Shown: positions 31,868 through 43,343 of the stretch, one piece after another
Numbering within the stretch: position 1 is the first letter of the stretch
Layout: the number at the start of each line of letters is the position of its first letter
Assembly (NCBI GenBank): GCA_017506865.1
Contig: JAFCMP010000030.1
Location: 372,001 to 436,000 of the forward strand
Source: Tribonema minus
Lineage: Eukaryota; Sar; Xanthophyceae; Tribonematales; Tribonemataceae
Length of the DNA stretch: 64,000 nucleotides
Reading direction: 5' to 3'
Made by a program: the position numbers and the translations under genes
Notes under the pieces: generated by a model
What the model was told of the DNA's origin: nothing
What the model saw: the letters and a program-made list of their open reading frames with translations, nothing else
Database searches by the model: none

Positions 31868-32089
31868 TCAATCAGCACGTGGCCTCACATCGAGCATGGA
31901 ACCCAAGGCAATGGCTGCGAAAGTTCCAATGATCATGGCAAGGTCGTCACTTTTGTACTCAGTCCGTCGTGCCTCAACGACGGTGACAAATAAAAATGTT
32001 GCGTTGCACACTGCCAGCAACCACGGCATAACAGATGATGGATATGTCAGCCAATGCTTTTCAATCTTGCGCAAAAGTGTTGAAATCAT
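31868..32089 (-). CDS. small two-helix membrane protein, unknown
   Basis: 73 residues from the first ATG (MISTLLRKIEKHW) to TGA. Two hydrophobic segments are visible, WLLAVCNATFLFVTVV and LAMIIGTFAAIALGSML, with a charged loop between, suggesting a hairpin membrane protein. It lies 25 bases beyond the stop of the larger leftward ORF, so the two may belong to one transcription unit. No family was recognised. Confidence 0.4.
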   Translation of the reverse strand: MISTLLRKIEKHWLTYPSSVMPWLLAVCNATFLFVTVVEARRTEYKSDDLAMIIGTFAAIALGSMLDVRPRAD

Positions 32090-32114
32090 ATTGTTCACTC
32101 TTGATCTATATCAT

Positions 32115-33740
32115 TTAGGGGAAAATCAATTGCATGTCTGCCCAAACAGCCGGATGTGTCGTTTGCAGCCGTTTCTCCTCATTTTCAATCTCACTGCGTA
32201 CAGCTTTGATTGCTGCTGCATCACCGGCAATTGCAATCCAGTTGGGTTCATGCATGCGGAGATATTGCCTTAGAATACCACCCTTGACATCCCTATGAAC
32301 TGGCAGTGCGTCTAGGACAACCACTGGATTAGACATGTCCAGACTCTCGCAAAAGTTGAGTCGTTCCCACCTCAAGAAAAGCTGAAACATGTTATCCTGA
32401 GCCTCCAGTGCGTCTCTTCTACCCTGCAACCTGATTCGGACTTCTTCAGCAGCAGCGCCTGCAACACCTCCCGCCGCTGCGGCCCCCCCAACCAGCAGAG
32501 CGTTACCGCCAGCCACGCACACGGGTCCAGTTGCGAAGCCGGCGAACCCAGTCGCAAACACTAGCTGGTCATACATGCCGGGGTTGCTCACGGCTTCCTC
32601 CATCATGGCTGCACAGGAGTCCCACTCTCCACTGACAGCTAACGCCGCAGCGGCCGCCACCGCTGCTCCCAATGCCAGGTGGCGGTATGTGACGTTGCTG
32701 AAGTACCTTAGCGTCGTCAAAATCACTCTCAGACTGGCCTGGAGCGCATTCAACGCACCATTAATATTGTTTGAGTTGTGTGCAGCAGCCACTTCCTCAA
32801 CGGTCATGCCCAGCTGCTCATTAGGTACGTTGAGAAACGGTTCAACTTCTGCCAGTATCTTTGCCTCGCTTTCTGTGCCCAGTGCAAGGGACCTGACTGC
32901 ATCTAGAAAGTCTTGGCCTGACCCTGACAATGTTGCAAGAACCTCAAAAGTCGTGCCTCTGTCCCTTTTGGCGCGCCTATCAGGCTGAGTGCGCTTTACC
33001 CTTGTCGCGTGTCTCTCTGGTGTGACACGGGTTGGCGAATTCTGTTTGCTCACAAGCGTGGCTTTACCATGAGTGTCCATTTTAGCGTCCGTCTTGGCCT
33101 TGAGCTCGGTCAACCGCTTGAACAGGTCTTCACCTTGTTTGCTCCAGCCGACCTGCATCTGTTTCGCCAGATTCGGACGCCGGATGCTTCCCAGTACCGA
33201 GGTACCGTTGATGATGCTTTGATTGTCTTGCAGTTGCAACTCTGCCGTAAAATTCGCTTTCTGTATTGCGCGGTCACCTCGCACTGCGGTCATCTTTGTC
33301 AAAGGCGTCAGGAGCTCCATCGCTTCTTTGGCAGTCATGCTGCCGCTCTTGAGTCCTTCCAGCACACGTGTTAACAGCGCAGATGAGCTCTCGCTCACAG
33401 CATCAACACTTGATTGTGCAGTGGTATCTGCTGCTGGTTCAGTTGTTGCTGATGCAGCTGCTGATACAGCATCATTGTCGGCAACAGCGACTTCTTGCTC
33501 CACAGCTGGCTGGACCACCAAGGTTTCCAAAATCGGTTCGGACACCGCTGGCTCTGGTGACGGCGACGCATCATCAATAACTTCTGAAACAACAACTGTC
33601 GCTTGGGATGGGGTCTCCTGCTGTGGCGACTCTTGAGCACAGATGTCACTGAAGGGACGACATGGGGCACAGGCGTGATCAGGTCGCGCACAACGTTGCT
33701 CACCTCCATGGCGCCGTACATGGCGTGCGTGCTCGAACAC
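32115..33740 (-). CDS. unidentified Ala-rich protein with hydrophobic segment
   Basis: A long open frame of up to 541 codons. Its first ~45 residues look like translation of another frame; the convincing part begins near 33640. It has a Glu/Ala/Ser-rich low-complexity region (about residues 45-110), a helical region (ALLTRVLEGLKSGSMTAKEA), a basic patch with RRAKRDRG, then a Gly/Ala-rich hydrophobic stretch (LALGAAVAAAAALAVSG; GGNALLVGGAAAAGGVAGAA) that could insert in membranes, and a charged C-terminus ending MQLIFP. I do not recognise it. Related-looking coding sequence continues upstream to 34.39 kb and beyond the gypsy remnant to 37.1 kb. It could be a host or a virus-derived gene. Confidence 0.45.
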   Translation of the reverse strand: MFEHARHVRRHGGEQRCARPDHACAPCRPFSDICAQESPQQETPSQATVVVSEVIDDASPSPEPAVSEPILETLVVQPAVEQEVAVADNDAVSAAASATTEPAADTTAQSSVDAVSESSSALLTRVLEGLKSGSMTAKEAMELLTPLTKMTAVRGDRAIQKANFTAELQLQDNQSIINGTSVLGSIRRPNLAKQMQVGWSKQGEDLFKRLTELKAKTDAKMDTHGKATLVSKQNSPTRVTPERHATRVKRTQPDRRAKRDRGTTFEVLATLSGSGQDFLDAVRSLALGTESEAKILAEVEPFLNVPNEQLGMTVEEVAAAHNSNNINGALNALQASLRVILTTLRYFSNVTYRHLALGAAVAAAAALAVSGEWDSCAAMMEEAVSNPGMYDQLVFATGFAGFATGPVCVAGGNALLVGGAAAAGGVAGAAAEEVRIRLQGRRDALEAQDNMFQLFLRWERLNFCESLDMSNPVVVLDALPVHRDVKGGILRQYLRMHEPNWIAIAGDAAAIKAVRSEIENEEKRLQTTHPAVWADMQLIFP

Positions 33741-34392
33741 TCCTGAACGGCATCAAGCTTGCTCTGATACACCGCTGCCAGAGCCGTACTGATTGCATCA
33801 TCAGTCGCCAGCTTGCCCACACTCTCAACAACTATGTTTGCATCTGGATTGGCGTGAAGTGCGCCGAGGTTGGCCAGTGACATCTCATCATGATGAAACG
33901 GGTGACAAGCTTCGAATCTGCTTCTTTATCGATTGTTTGGAGGGCGCCGCCCACCACGACTTCTCTCAATTTCATGAAGCTGTTGAAGAATGCAGCCGCT
34001 TGTCTGGTCACTGCGAGTGCTTTGTGAAGCTTCACACCATCTGGTGTCTCAACAAGCCTGCCTTCAAGTTGGTTGCCTATGCCGCACACCTGTCGACTCT
34101 CTGCACCATGACACTCATGATTCGGCCATCTGAGCTGGACTCCGCCAGCTCAGCCAGTGCCGCGTTGCCAATGTGCTCTCCTTGGCGTGCAACATTTTCT
34201 ATTGCGAGGTCCATCAGGTGCTTCTGCTCCTTCTGCACCAGCCCCTTGATGTGCTTGCACTGCACGTGAGCACTGACAAACAGAGCAGACAGCACACTGA
34301 CACTCACAGCAGCACTCGAGCAAGTGTGTGTGTGTTATCAGGCTATCGCTCACTCCGAAGTGATCGCCAACCTCAACTTTTGTAACTGTCAA
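33741..34392 (-). other. upstream part of the unidentified leftward coding region
   Basis: Minus-strand protein-like segments with normal composition (for example GKLATDDAISTALAAVYQS, EGRLVETPDGVKLHKALAV and QKEQKHLMDLAIENVARQGE) lie here in more than one frame. Whether these are exons, separate small genes or a decayed gene cannot be told by eye. The segment ends at the repeat that bounds the gypsy remnant. Confidence 0.35.
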
Positions 34393-36842
34393 GAACTGTC
34401 TCGGAACGGCCCTTGAAGAACAGACCGTTGAAACAGGTGACACAACCCAGTGTCACCACAGTCACCCCCCCTAGGGCTTTGCTAAGCCCGACGACAGGGA
34501 AGCAACCATGACTTCACTATGTGTATCCACAACACAACACAAGTGCAAGACTTGCACGCAGCCCATATGCTAACTGTCTCTCACCCAGCGCACATATGCT
34601 ATGCACGACTATCACATGCAAAGTTGAACATTACACTACTGCACTGCGTTGCCCTCAAGCGCATTGACCTGCGCCCTGCTGCCACACAGAAACCACGTGC
34701 CCTGCGGTGACGTAGGCGCGGTGCCATACGTGTCAGCACTAAGCGGCAGTACCGAGTACTTGCCCTCAGCAACCCAGAACACCCTGAGACGCGGTGCCTG
34801 CTTGCGTGTGCGGCTAGCGGATTGGACTACACCCACGACCTCACCCTCATGCCACTGTGTGTACACTGCGCCGTCAGAAGTAGTCATTTGATAGGCTACC
34901 ATGATCTGCATACCCCTGACAGCAGTGCTCAGCAATATGCTGCTACTGGGTGCCGACATGACAACATGCGCACCGGGCGCGAGCTCGTATGACCCCCGCC
35001 CACACACAGCTAAGACGCCTCCGATGCCGCGCTGCTTCTCCGCCTTGCGCAGCTCCCTCCTGACGACCTCCGTGCCGGCGCCGTCGATCGCGAAGTCATC
35101 GCGTAAGTCGGCGGCGCGGCTCAGCGTAGTCCAGTACTCGTGCAGCGCCGTAGGGCACGCGTCCATGTTGAATGCGTCCTCCCAAGAGTTGGCAACGTTG
35201 CCCTCCCAGCGCACGAGGTACTGCAGGCGCTGCCCGCGGCCGCGCGCCTCCGCAACAAGGCGATGGCGCATCACGGCCTCCACGCCGTGACGCTCAGGGT
35301 CGGCGGTTACATCATCGGCAGTGAGTGAGCCGGGCGATCGGCCATGCCAATGCTTGGCGAGCAGGTAGCGGGCAAAACCGGCCGGCAGTGTCCCAGGCCC
35401 CTCGCTGTCGTCAGTGGGGTCACGGCACAGCTTGACCAGGTGGCGCGTGACGCGCGTGGGGCCCTCCTTCATGTCGATGACCAGTACACCGGACTGCACC
35501 GGCTTGTCGCCGAAGACGCTTGGGCCAACGGCGAGGACCCTATAGGGGCCCTGCCAGCGGTCGAGCAGCTTCTTGCTGAACAGCGTCCGAAGTGGCGTGC
35601 CGAACGTAGGTGAAGTCGGGTTGAGGTCGATGTCGCCGGCGGCAGCATGCGTGCGCGGCGCATGGTAGTACCACACGCGCTCGCCTGCCGCATAGTGTGT
35701 GCGCAAGCCAAAGGCGCGCGCGAGCGCCTCGTTGTCCCGCAGCACACGGGCGCGACGCAGCGCGTGTCGCTGCGCAGCAACATCGTGTGCGGCGCGCTGG
35801 CGCTGCGTAAGCTCCTGTACAAGCTCAGCTACGGAGGGGCTCGTGCCTGGGGGCGCTATGGGCTTCTGCAACCTGCCTAGAAGGAGATGTAAGGCGTAGT
35901 GGGCCTCCCGACCGGTGGCAAGTAGGTATGGAGTCGCGCCGGTTGCGCGGTTGTGTGCCGTGTTGTGCGCAAAAGCAATATGAGGCAGCCAGTCTGGCCA
36001 ATCCCCCGCTGCATTATTGACTGTCATTGCCAACATTTGTGCCAGCTCCTGCATGAACCGTTCGCACTTGCCGTTACACTCAGGGTGATATGCGGTAGTG
36101 CTCAGTTTGCGCGTACCCATCTGCTGATAGAATGCGCGTGCAAGGGCCGACATGAAAATGCTGCCTCTATCGCTCAGGAGTTTGGCAGGTGTGCCATGGA
36201 GTGTGCTGTGCTGGTTGACTAAGATGTGAGCCGTGCCAACAGAGTTGAAGTTGTCTGGGGTGATAGGATAACACCACACCCAGCCACTATATAAGTCCAT
36301 GACTACAAGGATGTAGGCGTGGCCGCGGTTACTGAGGGGCAGCGGGCCGAAATGGTCAATAGCAATGGTGTGAAAGGGGGAGGGGGGTCTCTCGCGCCAA
36401 ACGAGGGGGTGGCGCGAGAGTTTACCAGTGTTCTTGTACGCCTGGCAAGGCCAGCAATGAGTAACCCAGTAGCTGACTGTGCGCGTCCAACTGGGCCACC
36501 AGCAATGACCACGAACACGCTCTAAAGTGCGCTTAACGCCCTGATGGCCTGCCCATGCACTACCGTGAAAGGCATCTAGGACAAGGGCGCGCAAGGAACA
36601 GGGCACAACAATCTGCGTGACGTTGGGGGTGTCAGGGGGGTTGCGCACTAGAAGCTGACTGCTGCCACAAGCGCGCAGAGTGCAGTGCTGCGCCCACTGC
36701 TTCACCTGCGTAACAAGCGCCGCGTCGTGAGGCAGCGCGCCGTCCACGATGTTGCTGCGCAGCGACACGCGCTGCGTCCTGTCTCGGAACGGCCCTTGAA
36801 GAACAGACCGTTGAAACAGGTGACACAACCCAGTGTCACCAC
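34393..36842 (-). mobile_element. Ty3/gypsy remnant: integrase and chromodomain
   Basis: Bounded by two direct copies of a ~65-base sequence beginning (minus strand) TGTGGTGACACTGGG, at 36842 and 34457, a typical gypsy LTR start; the left copy is preceded by a G-rich polypurine-like tract. Inside is one long frame with an HHCC finger, integrase core (IAIDHFGPL, LLSDRGSIF, NGKCERFMQEL), a chromodomain (LQYLVRWEGNVANSWEDAF) and a Tudor-like tail (YTQWHEGEVVGVVQS ... LRVFWVAEGKYSVLPL). No gag, protease or RT remains, so it is a fossil with a large part missing; the surviving frame itself looks open. It differs clearly from the element at 13.8-25.6 kb. Confidence 0.85.
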
Positions 36843-36859
36843 ACCCTTCACGTGCTCTG

Positions 36860-37121
36860 AATTTGCTTGCGACTGTATTACAGTCAACTGTTGTAGAGGA
36901 TGCGCAAAATCTCTATCTCTCTTCCGCTATCATCCAGCCCATGGCGAGTGACAGCGCCGACATTCACCATTGAAGCAGCTAACTTGACGGCTTCAAAGGC
37001 GTTGGAGAATGCCACGTCTTCTCTCAGATCGCTCACGAGCTTGCCAGTCTCTGCTCCCTTCACCCGCGCAGGAAGCTGTTCGATTTCTCTCAGCACTGCA
37101 CTTGTCAGCCCATTCTCTAAA
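36860..37121 (-). other. coding-like segment split off by the gypsy remnant
   Basis: A minus-strand frame of ~80 residues (LTSAVLREIEQLPARVKGAE, then KLVSDLREDVAFSNAFEAVK) with helical, charged composition. It points toward the gypsy remnant and the unidentified region beyond it, so it is likely the 5' side of the same interrupted unit. It directly abuts the deubiquitinase exon. Confidence 0.35.
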
Positions 37122-37133
37122 TTAGAGAATGGG
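37109..37133. repeat. 25-base perfect palindrome
   Basis: The arms are CCCATTCTCTAA and its exact complement around one central A. It sits at the junction of the deubiquitinase exon and the unidentified coding segment. Confidence 0.9.
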
Positions 37134-37839
37134 GCACTTGCAGTATGGCGTTGAAGTAGCAGATCTGGCCGCAGTTGAACAGCCCATGTACGCCGCGGTG
37201 ACTGGCGCTGGCGTTCCTGGGGCGCTTTGCTGGGGTGGGCATGATGATGACATCGGATGTGCGCTTTACGTCGATTGCCGCGTCCGCATCACCCTCGCCA
37301 TCGCTGTCTGGAATGATGGCGCCGTCCTGCGCCTGCTGCTGCTGTTCGCCAATGCTGTCTCTGTCTGAAACGGCGACGGCATCCTCCTGCTCCTGCTCCA
37401 ACGGCTGCTGTTCTCCATCCGGCTCGTCCGCACCACCGCTGTCGAACATGGCGCTGCTGCTGCCGCCGTCGTCCACCTGCTCCGCCTCCTCAGGCTCGGC
37501 GTCGCCACCGCCATCCGACATGGCGTCGCCGCCATCATGCACATGCTGCTGCTCTTCGCGCTCGCTCTCGCCGCCATCCTGCTGCTGCTCCGCCTCCTCG
37601 GGCTCGTCTGCCCCATCACCATTGCCACCTGACATGGCGCCTCCACCATTATGTGCGTGCTGCTGCTCTAAGACTTCGGGCTCGCCCTCCCCATCACCAT
37701 CGCCCTCGCCATCCACCATGGCGCCGCCGTCCTGCTCCTGCTGACCCTGACCATTCAGTTGCTGCAATGCCGCCAGCTGATGCGGCAACTCGAGCTCATG
37801 AACCCACTGAGGCGGCTCAATGCCATACCATGAGAGTGC
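37117..37839 (-). CDS. ubiquitin-specific protease, N-terminal exon
   Basis: Deubiquitinase of the USP (C19) family, only the beginning. The exon appears to start after acceptor CACAG (37839). It reads ALSWYGIEPPQWVHELELP, then about three ~30-residue acidic repeats built on DGG.AM / EPEEAEQ, a SUMO-interaction-like motif (SDVIIMP) followed by AKRPR, and finally the catalytic Cys box GLFNCGQICYFNAILQ, with the Cys codon at 37159-37161. USP domains need some 300 further residues with a His box, which are not here: the frame leaves the family right after the Cys box at the palindrome and stops. Either an intron begins there or the gene was cut by a rearrangement. Confidence 0.65.
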   Translation of the reverse strand, partial: ALSWYGIEPPQWVHELELPHQLAALQQLNGQGQQEQDGGAMVDGEGDGDGEGEPEVLEQQHAHNGGGAMSGGNGDGADEPEEAEQQQDGGESEREEQQHVHDGGDAMSDGGGDAEPEEAEQVDDGGSSSAMFDSGGADEPDGEQQPLEQEQEDAVAVSDRDSIGEQQQQAQDGAIIPDSDGEGDADAAIDVKRTSDVIIMPTPAKRPRNASASHRGVHGLFNCGQICYFNAILQVPHSLI

Positions 37840-39499
37840 CTGTGGTCATGTACACAAGGGTGGCAACAGTCAATGTGATGCTGATTAGTGCTACTGCTTG
37901 CGTCACACAAGGAGAGCGCCGCTGCTGGCATAACGTTGCTGATGTGTGTTGCTGCTGCTGCACATGCGGCATGGCGCAAGCAAACAAGTATTTTCACCAG
38001 CAGCAGGAGGGCGCTTACATCTATAACAGGCCTCTTGTCGCCAGCCTGAAGTTCCCCCCTCTTTTGGAGTGGGCCATCTGTTCCCGAGCAAAATACAACG
38101 CAAGAGGTTAGCAAGGCACGCTAACTAGTTGCCATAAATGCTGGGCTTACATACGCTGTGAGTGTATGCGTCTGATAGCACGAGGCCACATGCAAATGGC
38201 GGGTGATATCAATTGGGGCACTGTTGAAAACGTGTGAGGCAGCACACACGAAATGCTGTCAATTTGGGTTCAAGTAAGGATACCAGTGAAACCGTCCCAC
38301 CGGAACACTGCGTAGAGCCTTGCAAGTACTGTTCTGAAGTGTGATAGTGGTGAGGCCCACAGTTCGCACATGAAACAGCAGCATCGTAGGATGTAGCATT
38401 GCGAGTTTCAGCTTGTTTTGCGGGCAGTCTACTTGCCACACCTCACGAGGTCAAGACGATGCAGGACCCTATGGTGCTAAGTCAAACAAGAGAGGCCAAC
38501 TCAACCTCTCAAGACGCACTGTGTACAGCAGGGCGCTTACGCTTGGCAGTTCTCTAGCGCTGAGAAACAAGGAGGGGAGTCATCGAAGACATGCTCAGCC
38601 CGTGGAATAGAGTGTCGTAACACTCGTACCAAGCTCCCATAATCTCGCCGCGTTGCTGCAATGCTTGTCCTAATAATCCAGGACGCTCAAGAGGTTGCAC
38701 GCTCGAGAGTTCCTAAGTTGACTGAGGCAACGCTGCGGGTTCGGGTTAACCACACGCAACCAGGGCACGGTTGCTGCAACGACGCATGCGATGGACAAGC
38801 CGACCATACGCATGCATGGATGACAGATACTCTGCGCTCAGAGTAGCTTGGACCAGAGGCTGCCATGTTGCGAGTCAGGTCTACAAGTTGCTATTCGGTC
38901 TATTCGGAGATGAAGTAGAAATTGAAGTGAAAATGAATCGCGCGGGCGTCCCCTACCACGATGGCAAGTGTGCTTTGGACGAGTGATAGAATGGAATATG
39001 ACGAGGGGAGCGATAGTATTGGATGGATGAACGAGTGTTGTGAGCGTGCGAGGCGTTGAAAGGAGATGCAGGTTCGCCTGATTTTGGAGCCAGTTTACAC
39101 AAGCTGGTACTATATAGAGTATCATTCTGTGAATGGTCTTCAAGGTACGGTCTTACTTTGGGTTGTTGTTGTTGGGCTGCTTCAGTAGAAGGCTCCTGCG
39201 TTGCTGGTTGGTGGTCTTGGTTCGTCTCTGCTGCCTGGTTATTTGGGTTATGATCCCCTGATCAAAGGTCAGCACTCAACTTCAACAGTTGAGCACTGCG
39301 CCAATGTCCAAGGGACCCCAGGCCTTGTGAGACAGCAACCAAGGTCGAACTTTATTGATTTACAGCAACTACAGACCTTATTGCATCATATAGCAGACAA
39401 TTAGGACAATTCCACACGATAAGTATATTGAGACATAGAACTGTGCGGCAGTACTGAGAACGTTCCCCATGGACTGTTCCCAAACTACACATCTAACCG
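37840..39499. other. no gene recognised
   Basis: Upstream of the USP exon. Several ORFs under 110 codons, none with a visible domain. Upstream USP exons may be hidden here. Confidence 0.35.
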
Positions 39500-40229
39500 T
39501 GACAGCAACGCTTAGCGTTTTCCTCACACATACCATATGCTTATGGTCGTTAGGGCAGCAGCACGTTGCATTTCCCTCTAACTTAGATATTTTCTGACCG
39601 ATGTGCATAATTAATAATGTCCCCTCACATACCACAACATTAAAAAAGCGCATGGTCGTTGGGGCATCAGCGCTCAGCTTTACCGCGATAATTACTGAAT
39701 CAGTATGTCGGACGTACAGCGTCAGCGCTCAGCTTTACAAAATAGTAATAATCAATCTATTATAATAATTTAAATGATAATCCCTGCACATGCCATACAC
39801 TTATGGTCATTGGGGCAGCAGCGCGTCGCATTTCCCTTTACCGCGATAATTCCTGAATCATTATGTCGGAGTCCGACACAGCGGTGACTACCACAAATCT
39901 GGCAAGCGGGCGCTCGTCGCACATGTCCCCTCACATGCCACGTACTCGGCCGCAGGGGCAGCGATGCATAGCGCTTCCTCTCACAAGCCGGCATTTATAC
40001 TCCAGTGCTGGTCATACACCTACTAGTAGTAATGAAGCGGGAGCTTGCCCATCATGTCCCTCACATACCATACGCTTATAGTCGTTGGGGCAGCGGCACT
40101 TGGCACTTCCCGTCAGCATGGTGTTTCCTGACTGATGCGCGTGTCCCCTCACCGCCACAGTATTACGCACAATATGGTCGTTGGAGCATCAGCGCTTAGC
40201 ATTTCCTGTCAGCACGATGTTTTTCTGAC
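39500..40229 (+). repeat. satellite array, left part
   Basis: Degenerate tandem units of roughly 90-130 bases built on CCCCTCACATACCATACGC, TTATGGTCGTTGGGGCAGCA, GCGCTTAGCATTTCC and TTTCCTGACTGATGCGCATG. The array continues at 42151-43240 and was split by the LTR element between. Confidence 0.75.
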
Positions 40230-40508
40230 TGACGGAACTATAACACCGTGGCAGAGTAGGACACCCAAGGTGGACCCAATGCAAAGTGCAGAACAGCACT
40301 AGACCAGGGCAGGCTGGTATTGCAAAGAAGTGATATTATGTAGATGCTTGTGCAAGTGGAGAAACAATCCTGACGCAGGGTCGGAATGGTGCTGAACTGG
40401 TGCTGGACCAGTACATGGTGGACTAACAACAGTAACTCCACTGTGGTGAGAACCTGTGCAGGTATGTAGGCACATGCAAGTAGGGTATGTAAGTTTCATA
40501 CTCCGTCA
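40230..40508. repeat. LTR 1 of the non-coding element
   Basis: 279 bases, identical by eye to 41872-42150. Confidence 0.9.
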
Positions 40509-41871
40509 CCCTCCCTCAGTACGAAGCCGTGTGCTGTAGTACTGGAAAGCAAACATGTGCAGGTATGAGCCGGGTGTGCTCCTTGTTGAAGTGCAATGGT
40601 GTGTGTGCTAACTGGTGTGGAACACTGTATGTGCAAGTGTGCTTCCTCCCACGGTGAATGCTCTCAGGTGTGAGCCGGGTGCACTTCCTGATACTATGCT
40701 GTGGTGTTTCATGCGAGCTGGTATGGATCCCCAGCGTACTCTGTAACTGGATTAGGCACCAGTGTATACAGGTGTAGACAGCTGTGGGAAGGCTCGATTG
40801 GCTGATGTTGGCCGTTGATGTGAGCCGTGATGCGGGCCCCTCAGGCGGTGGTCTCGATGCTGCTGAAGAAGGCGTTGATGCTCCAAGGCATTTGATGCCT
40901 GCTTCTGCTGTAAGCTGGCGTTGCCGCTGTTGATGCAGTTGTAGCTCCTGCTGTGTATGTGGAGCTAAATGGAGGTGTGCTCCATTGTGGTGAAGTCATC
41001 ACCCTGGCTGAGTCTGCCATGTCACTGATGGCAATGATGTTGACGAAGATGCCATGTCGCTGATGGCAATGATGTGGACGAAAATGCCAATGATGCTGGC
41101 ATGATGCTGGTGATGTCGAATCCCAGTTGTGGTTGTGTGCAGACGACCTCGTTTAGGCGTTCACCTGTATAGGTAGAGCCCTGTATGAAACCTCTCTGAA
41201 TTCGCTAGGCCGCTCTCCTGTGTAGGCCGAACCCTGTATAGAGCCTCTGCCGGTCCTGTATAGGCCACTCCTGTCGTAGGAGCCCTGTGTAGGACCTGGT
41301 CTGCTGATGCCGTGTTGTGACGCTCGCAGGTGGATCCCTCCCTATTCCCGCTGTTCCTGTACTAGGACGTGCGCGGTATTGTGCCTGCCGCTCACGTATA
41401 CGTGCTCTCAGCTCCCTTGCGCCCGGCGCACGCGATCACTGTTTTTAGACAGGTCGCACGATCACTGAAAAGTGCATCGGATTTGGTGTCGCACTGATGC
41501 TGTGCGGATTTTCCTCGGCTGCGGCCTGCAGGCCGGACGCGCACTTGACTGTGCGGATTTGATGTCGCACTGATGCTGTGCGGATTTGGTGACGCACTGC
41601 TCTGTGCGGACTCCCTTGGGGGTGTGTGCCAGGTCCCTTGAAGTTGCAGAATTGAACCGAACCGGAGCGAATGCCTGCTCCTGCGCCATGACCATGATGG
41701 CTTGGTGGTAGCGGTGAAAGAACTAACGGAAGCTCTCATGCTGTACTTCGTGGACCCTTACGCCATGACCGTGATGGCTGAGTAGCGATGGAAGAACTGA
41801 CTGCGAGTTCTCGTGCCCATCGAACTCTGGCGACACACCTTGGTGTGCCCCGCATCTAGGCCGTCATAACC

Positions 41872-42150
41872 TGACGGAACTATAACACCGTGGCAGAGTA
41901 GGACACCCAAGGTGGACCCAATGCAAAGTGCAGAACAGCACTAGACCAGGGCAGGCTGGTATTGCAAAGAAGTGATATTATGTAGATGCTTGTGCAAGTG
42001 GAGAAACAATCCTGACGCAGGGTCGGAATGGTGCTGAACTGGTGCTGGACCAGTACATGGTGGACTAACAACAGTAACTCCACTGTGGTGAGAACCTGTG
42101 CAGGTATGTAGGCACATGCAAGTAGGGTATGTAAGTTTCATACTCCGTCA
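41872..42150. repeat. LTR 2 of the non-coding element
   Basis: 279 bases, followed by CTGAC. Confidence 0.9.
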
Positions 42151-43240
42151 CTGACTGAGGCGCATGTCCCCCCACGCGCCATGCGCTTGTGGTCGTTGAG
42201 GCAGCAACGCCTAGCTTTTTCCCCCTCCACATACTATACTATACGCTTATGGTTGTTAGGGCAGCAAGGATTGCATTTTCCCTCTACCGCGATAATTCCT
42301 GAATCATTATGTCAGACGTACAGCGGTGACTACCACGTGGATCTGGCAAGCAGGCGCTCGTTGCACATGTCCCCTCACATGCCACGCACTTGCCATGGCC
42401 TCCAGGGCTGGTCATACGCCTAGTAATGGAGTGGGCGCTTGCTGCGCATGTCCCCGCACACACCATACGCTTATGGTCGCTGGGGCAGCAGCACTTAGCA
42501 CTTCCCGTAGCATGATGTTTCCTGACTGATGCGCATGTCCCCTCACAATGTCATGCCATACAATTATGGTCGTTGGGGCAGCAGCGCTTAGCGTTTTCCT
42601 TTCACATACCATACACTCAGTCAAAGCTTATGGCCGTCGAGGCAGCAGCGCGTCGCACTTCCATTCAACGCGATAATTTCCGATTGACGTACAGCTGCAG
42701 TCTGCAGCAGCTGCAGTTACTGTAACTCCCTTGCGGATCTGGTAGTCTAAGAGTGGGCGCTTGTCGCACATGTCCCCTCACACGCCACATTCTTGGCCAC
42801 GGGGGGCGGTGACGCTTAGCACTTACCCTCACGAGCCAGCATTTATACCTCCAGTCACGGTGTTGGTCATACACCGGTGACCTGGTAGTGGAGTGGGCGC
42901 TTGCTGCACTTGTTCCCTCGCATATCAAGCGCGCTTATCGCTGTTGGGGGCTGCCGCAGCAGCGCCTGCTACTTTCCCGTCAGCAGGATAATCATGTTTC
43001 CTGATCGATGGTCATACACATAGTAGCGGGGCGGGCGCCTGCTGCACATGCCCCCTCACATACCATGCGCATTATGGTCACTGGGGCAGTGCTTAGCAAT
43101 TTTCCCTCGATCGGAATCCGCATGATGATTCCTGATTGACGATTGGTGTACACCAGTGAATGCCATCGTGGTTTACAATGAACGTCACTGAACGCTGTAC
43201 TCATGTGCGTCATGACAGGCGACTTGTTCAAAATTAACTT
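42151..43240 (+). repeat. satellite array, right part
   Basis: Same unit family as 39500-40229. Several copies of CCCCTCACATACCATACGC and GGTCGTTGGGGCAGCAGCG. A short AT-rich stretch (43230-43310) follows. Confidence 0.75.
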
Positions 43241-43343
43241 TTCAGAATATTAAAAAACCTTCGGAAAATTTACAAATAATTTTACAAATTTCAATAAATT
43301 ATTAAATGTAACGGGCTGTACGTGGCGTTGATCACACCCTGCA

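Larger units (their letters stand above)
40230..42150. mobile_element. short non-coding LTR element (TRIM/LARD-like)
   Basis: Two direct 279-base LTRs (40230-40508 and 41872-42150), each starting TGACGGA and ending TCCGTCA, apparently identical, enclose 1363 bases without a usable ORF. The 5-base sequence CTGAC is present just before the first and just after the second LTR, a target duplication. It is whole as a non-autonomous element and very young by LTR identity. No primer site was assigned, so the strand is left open. It inserted into a satellite unit. Confidence 0.9.
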
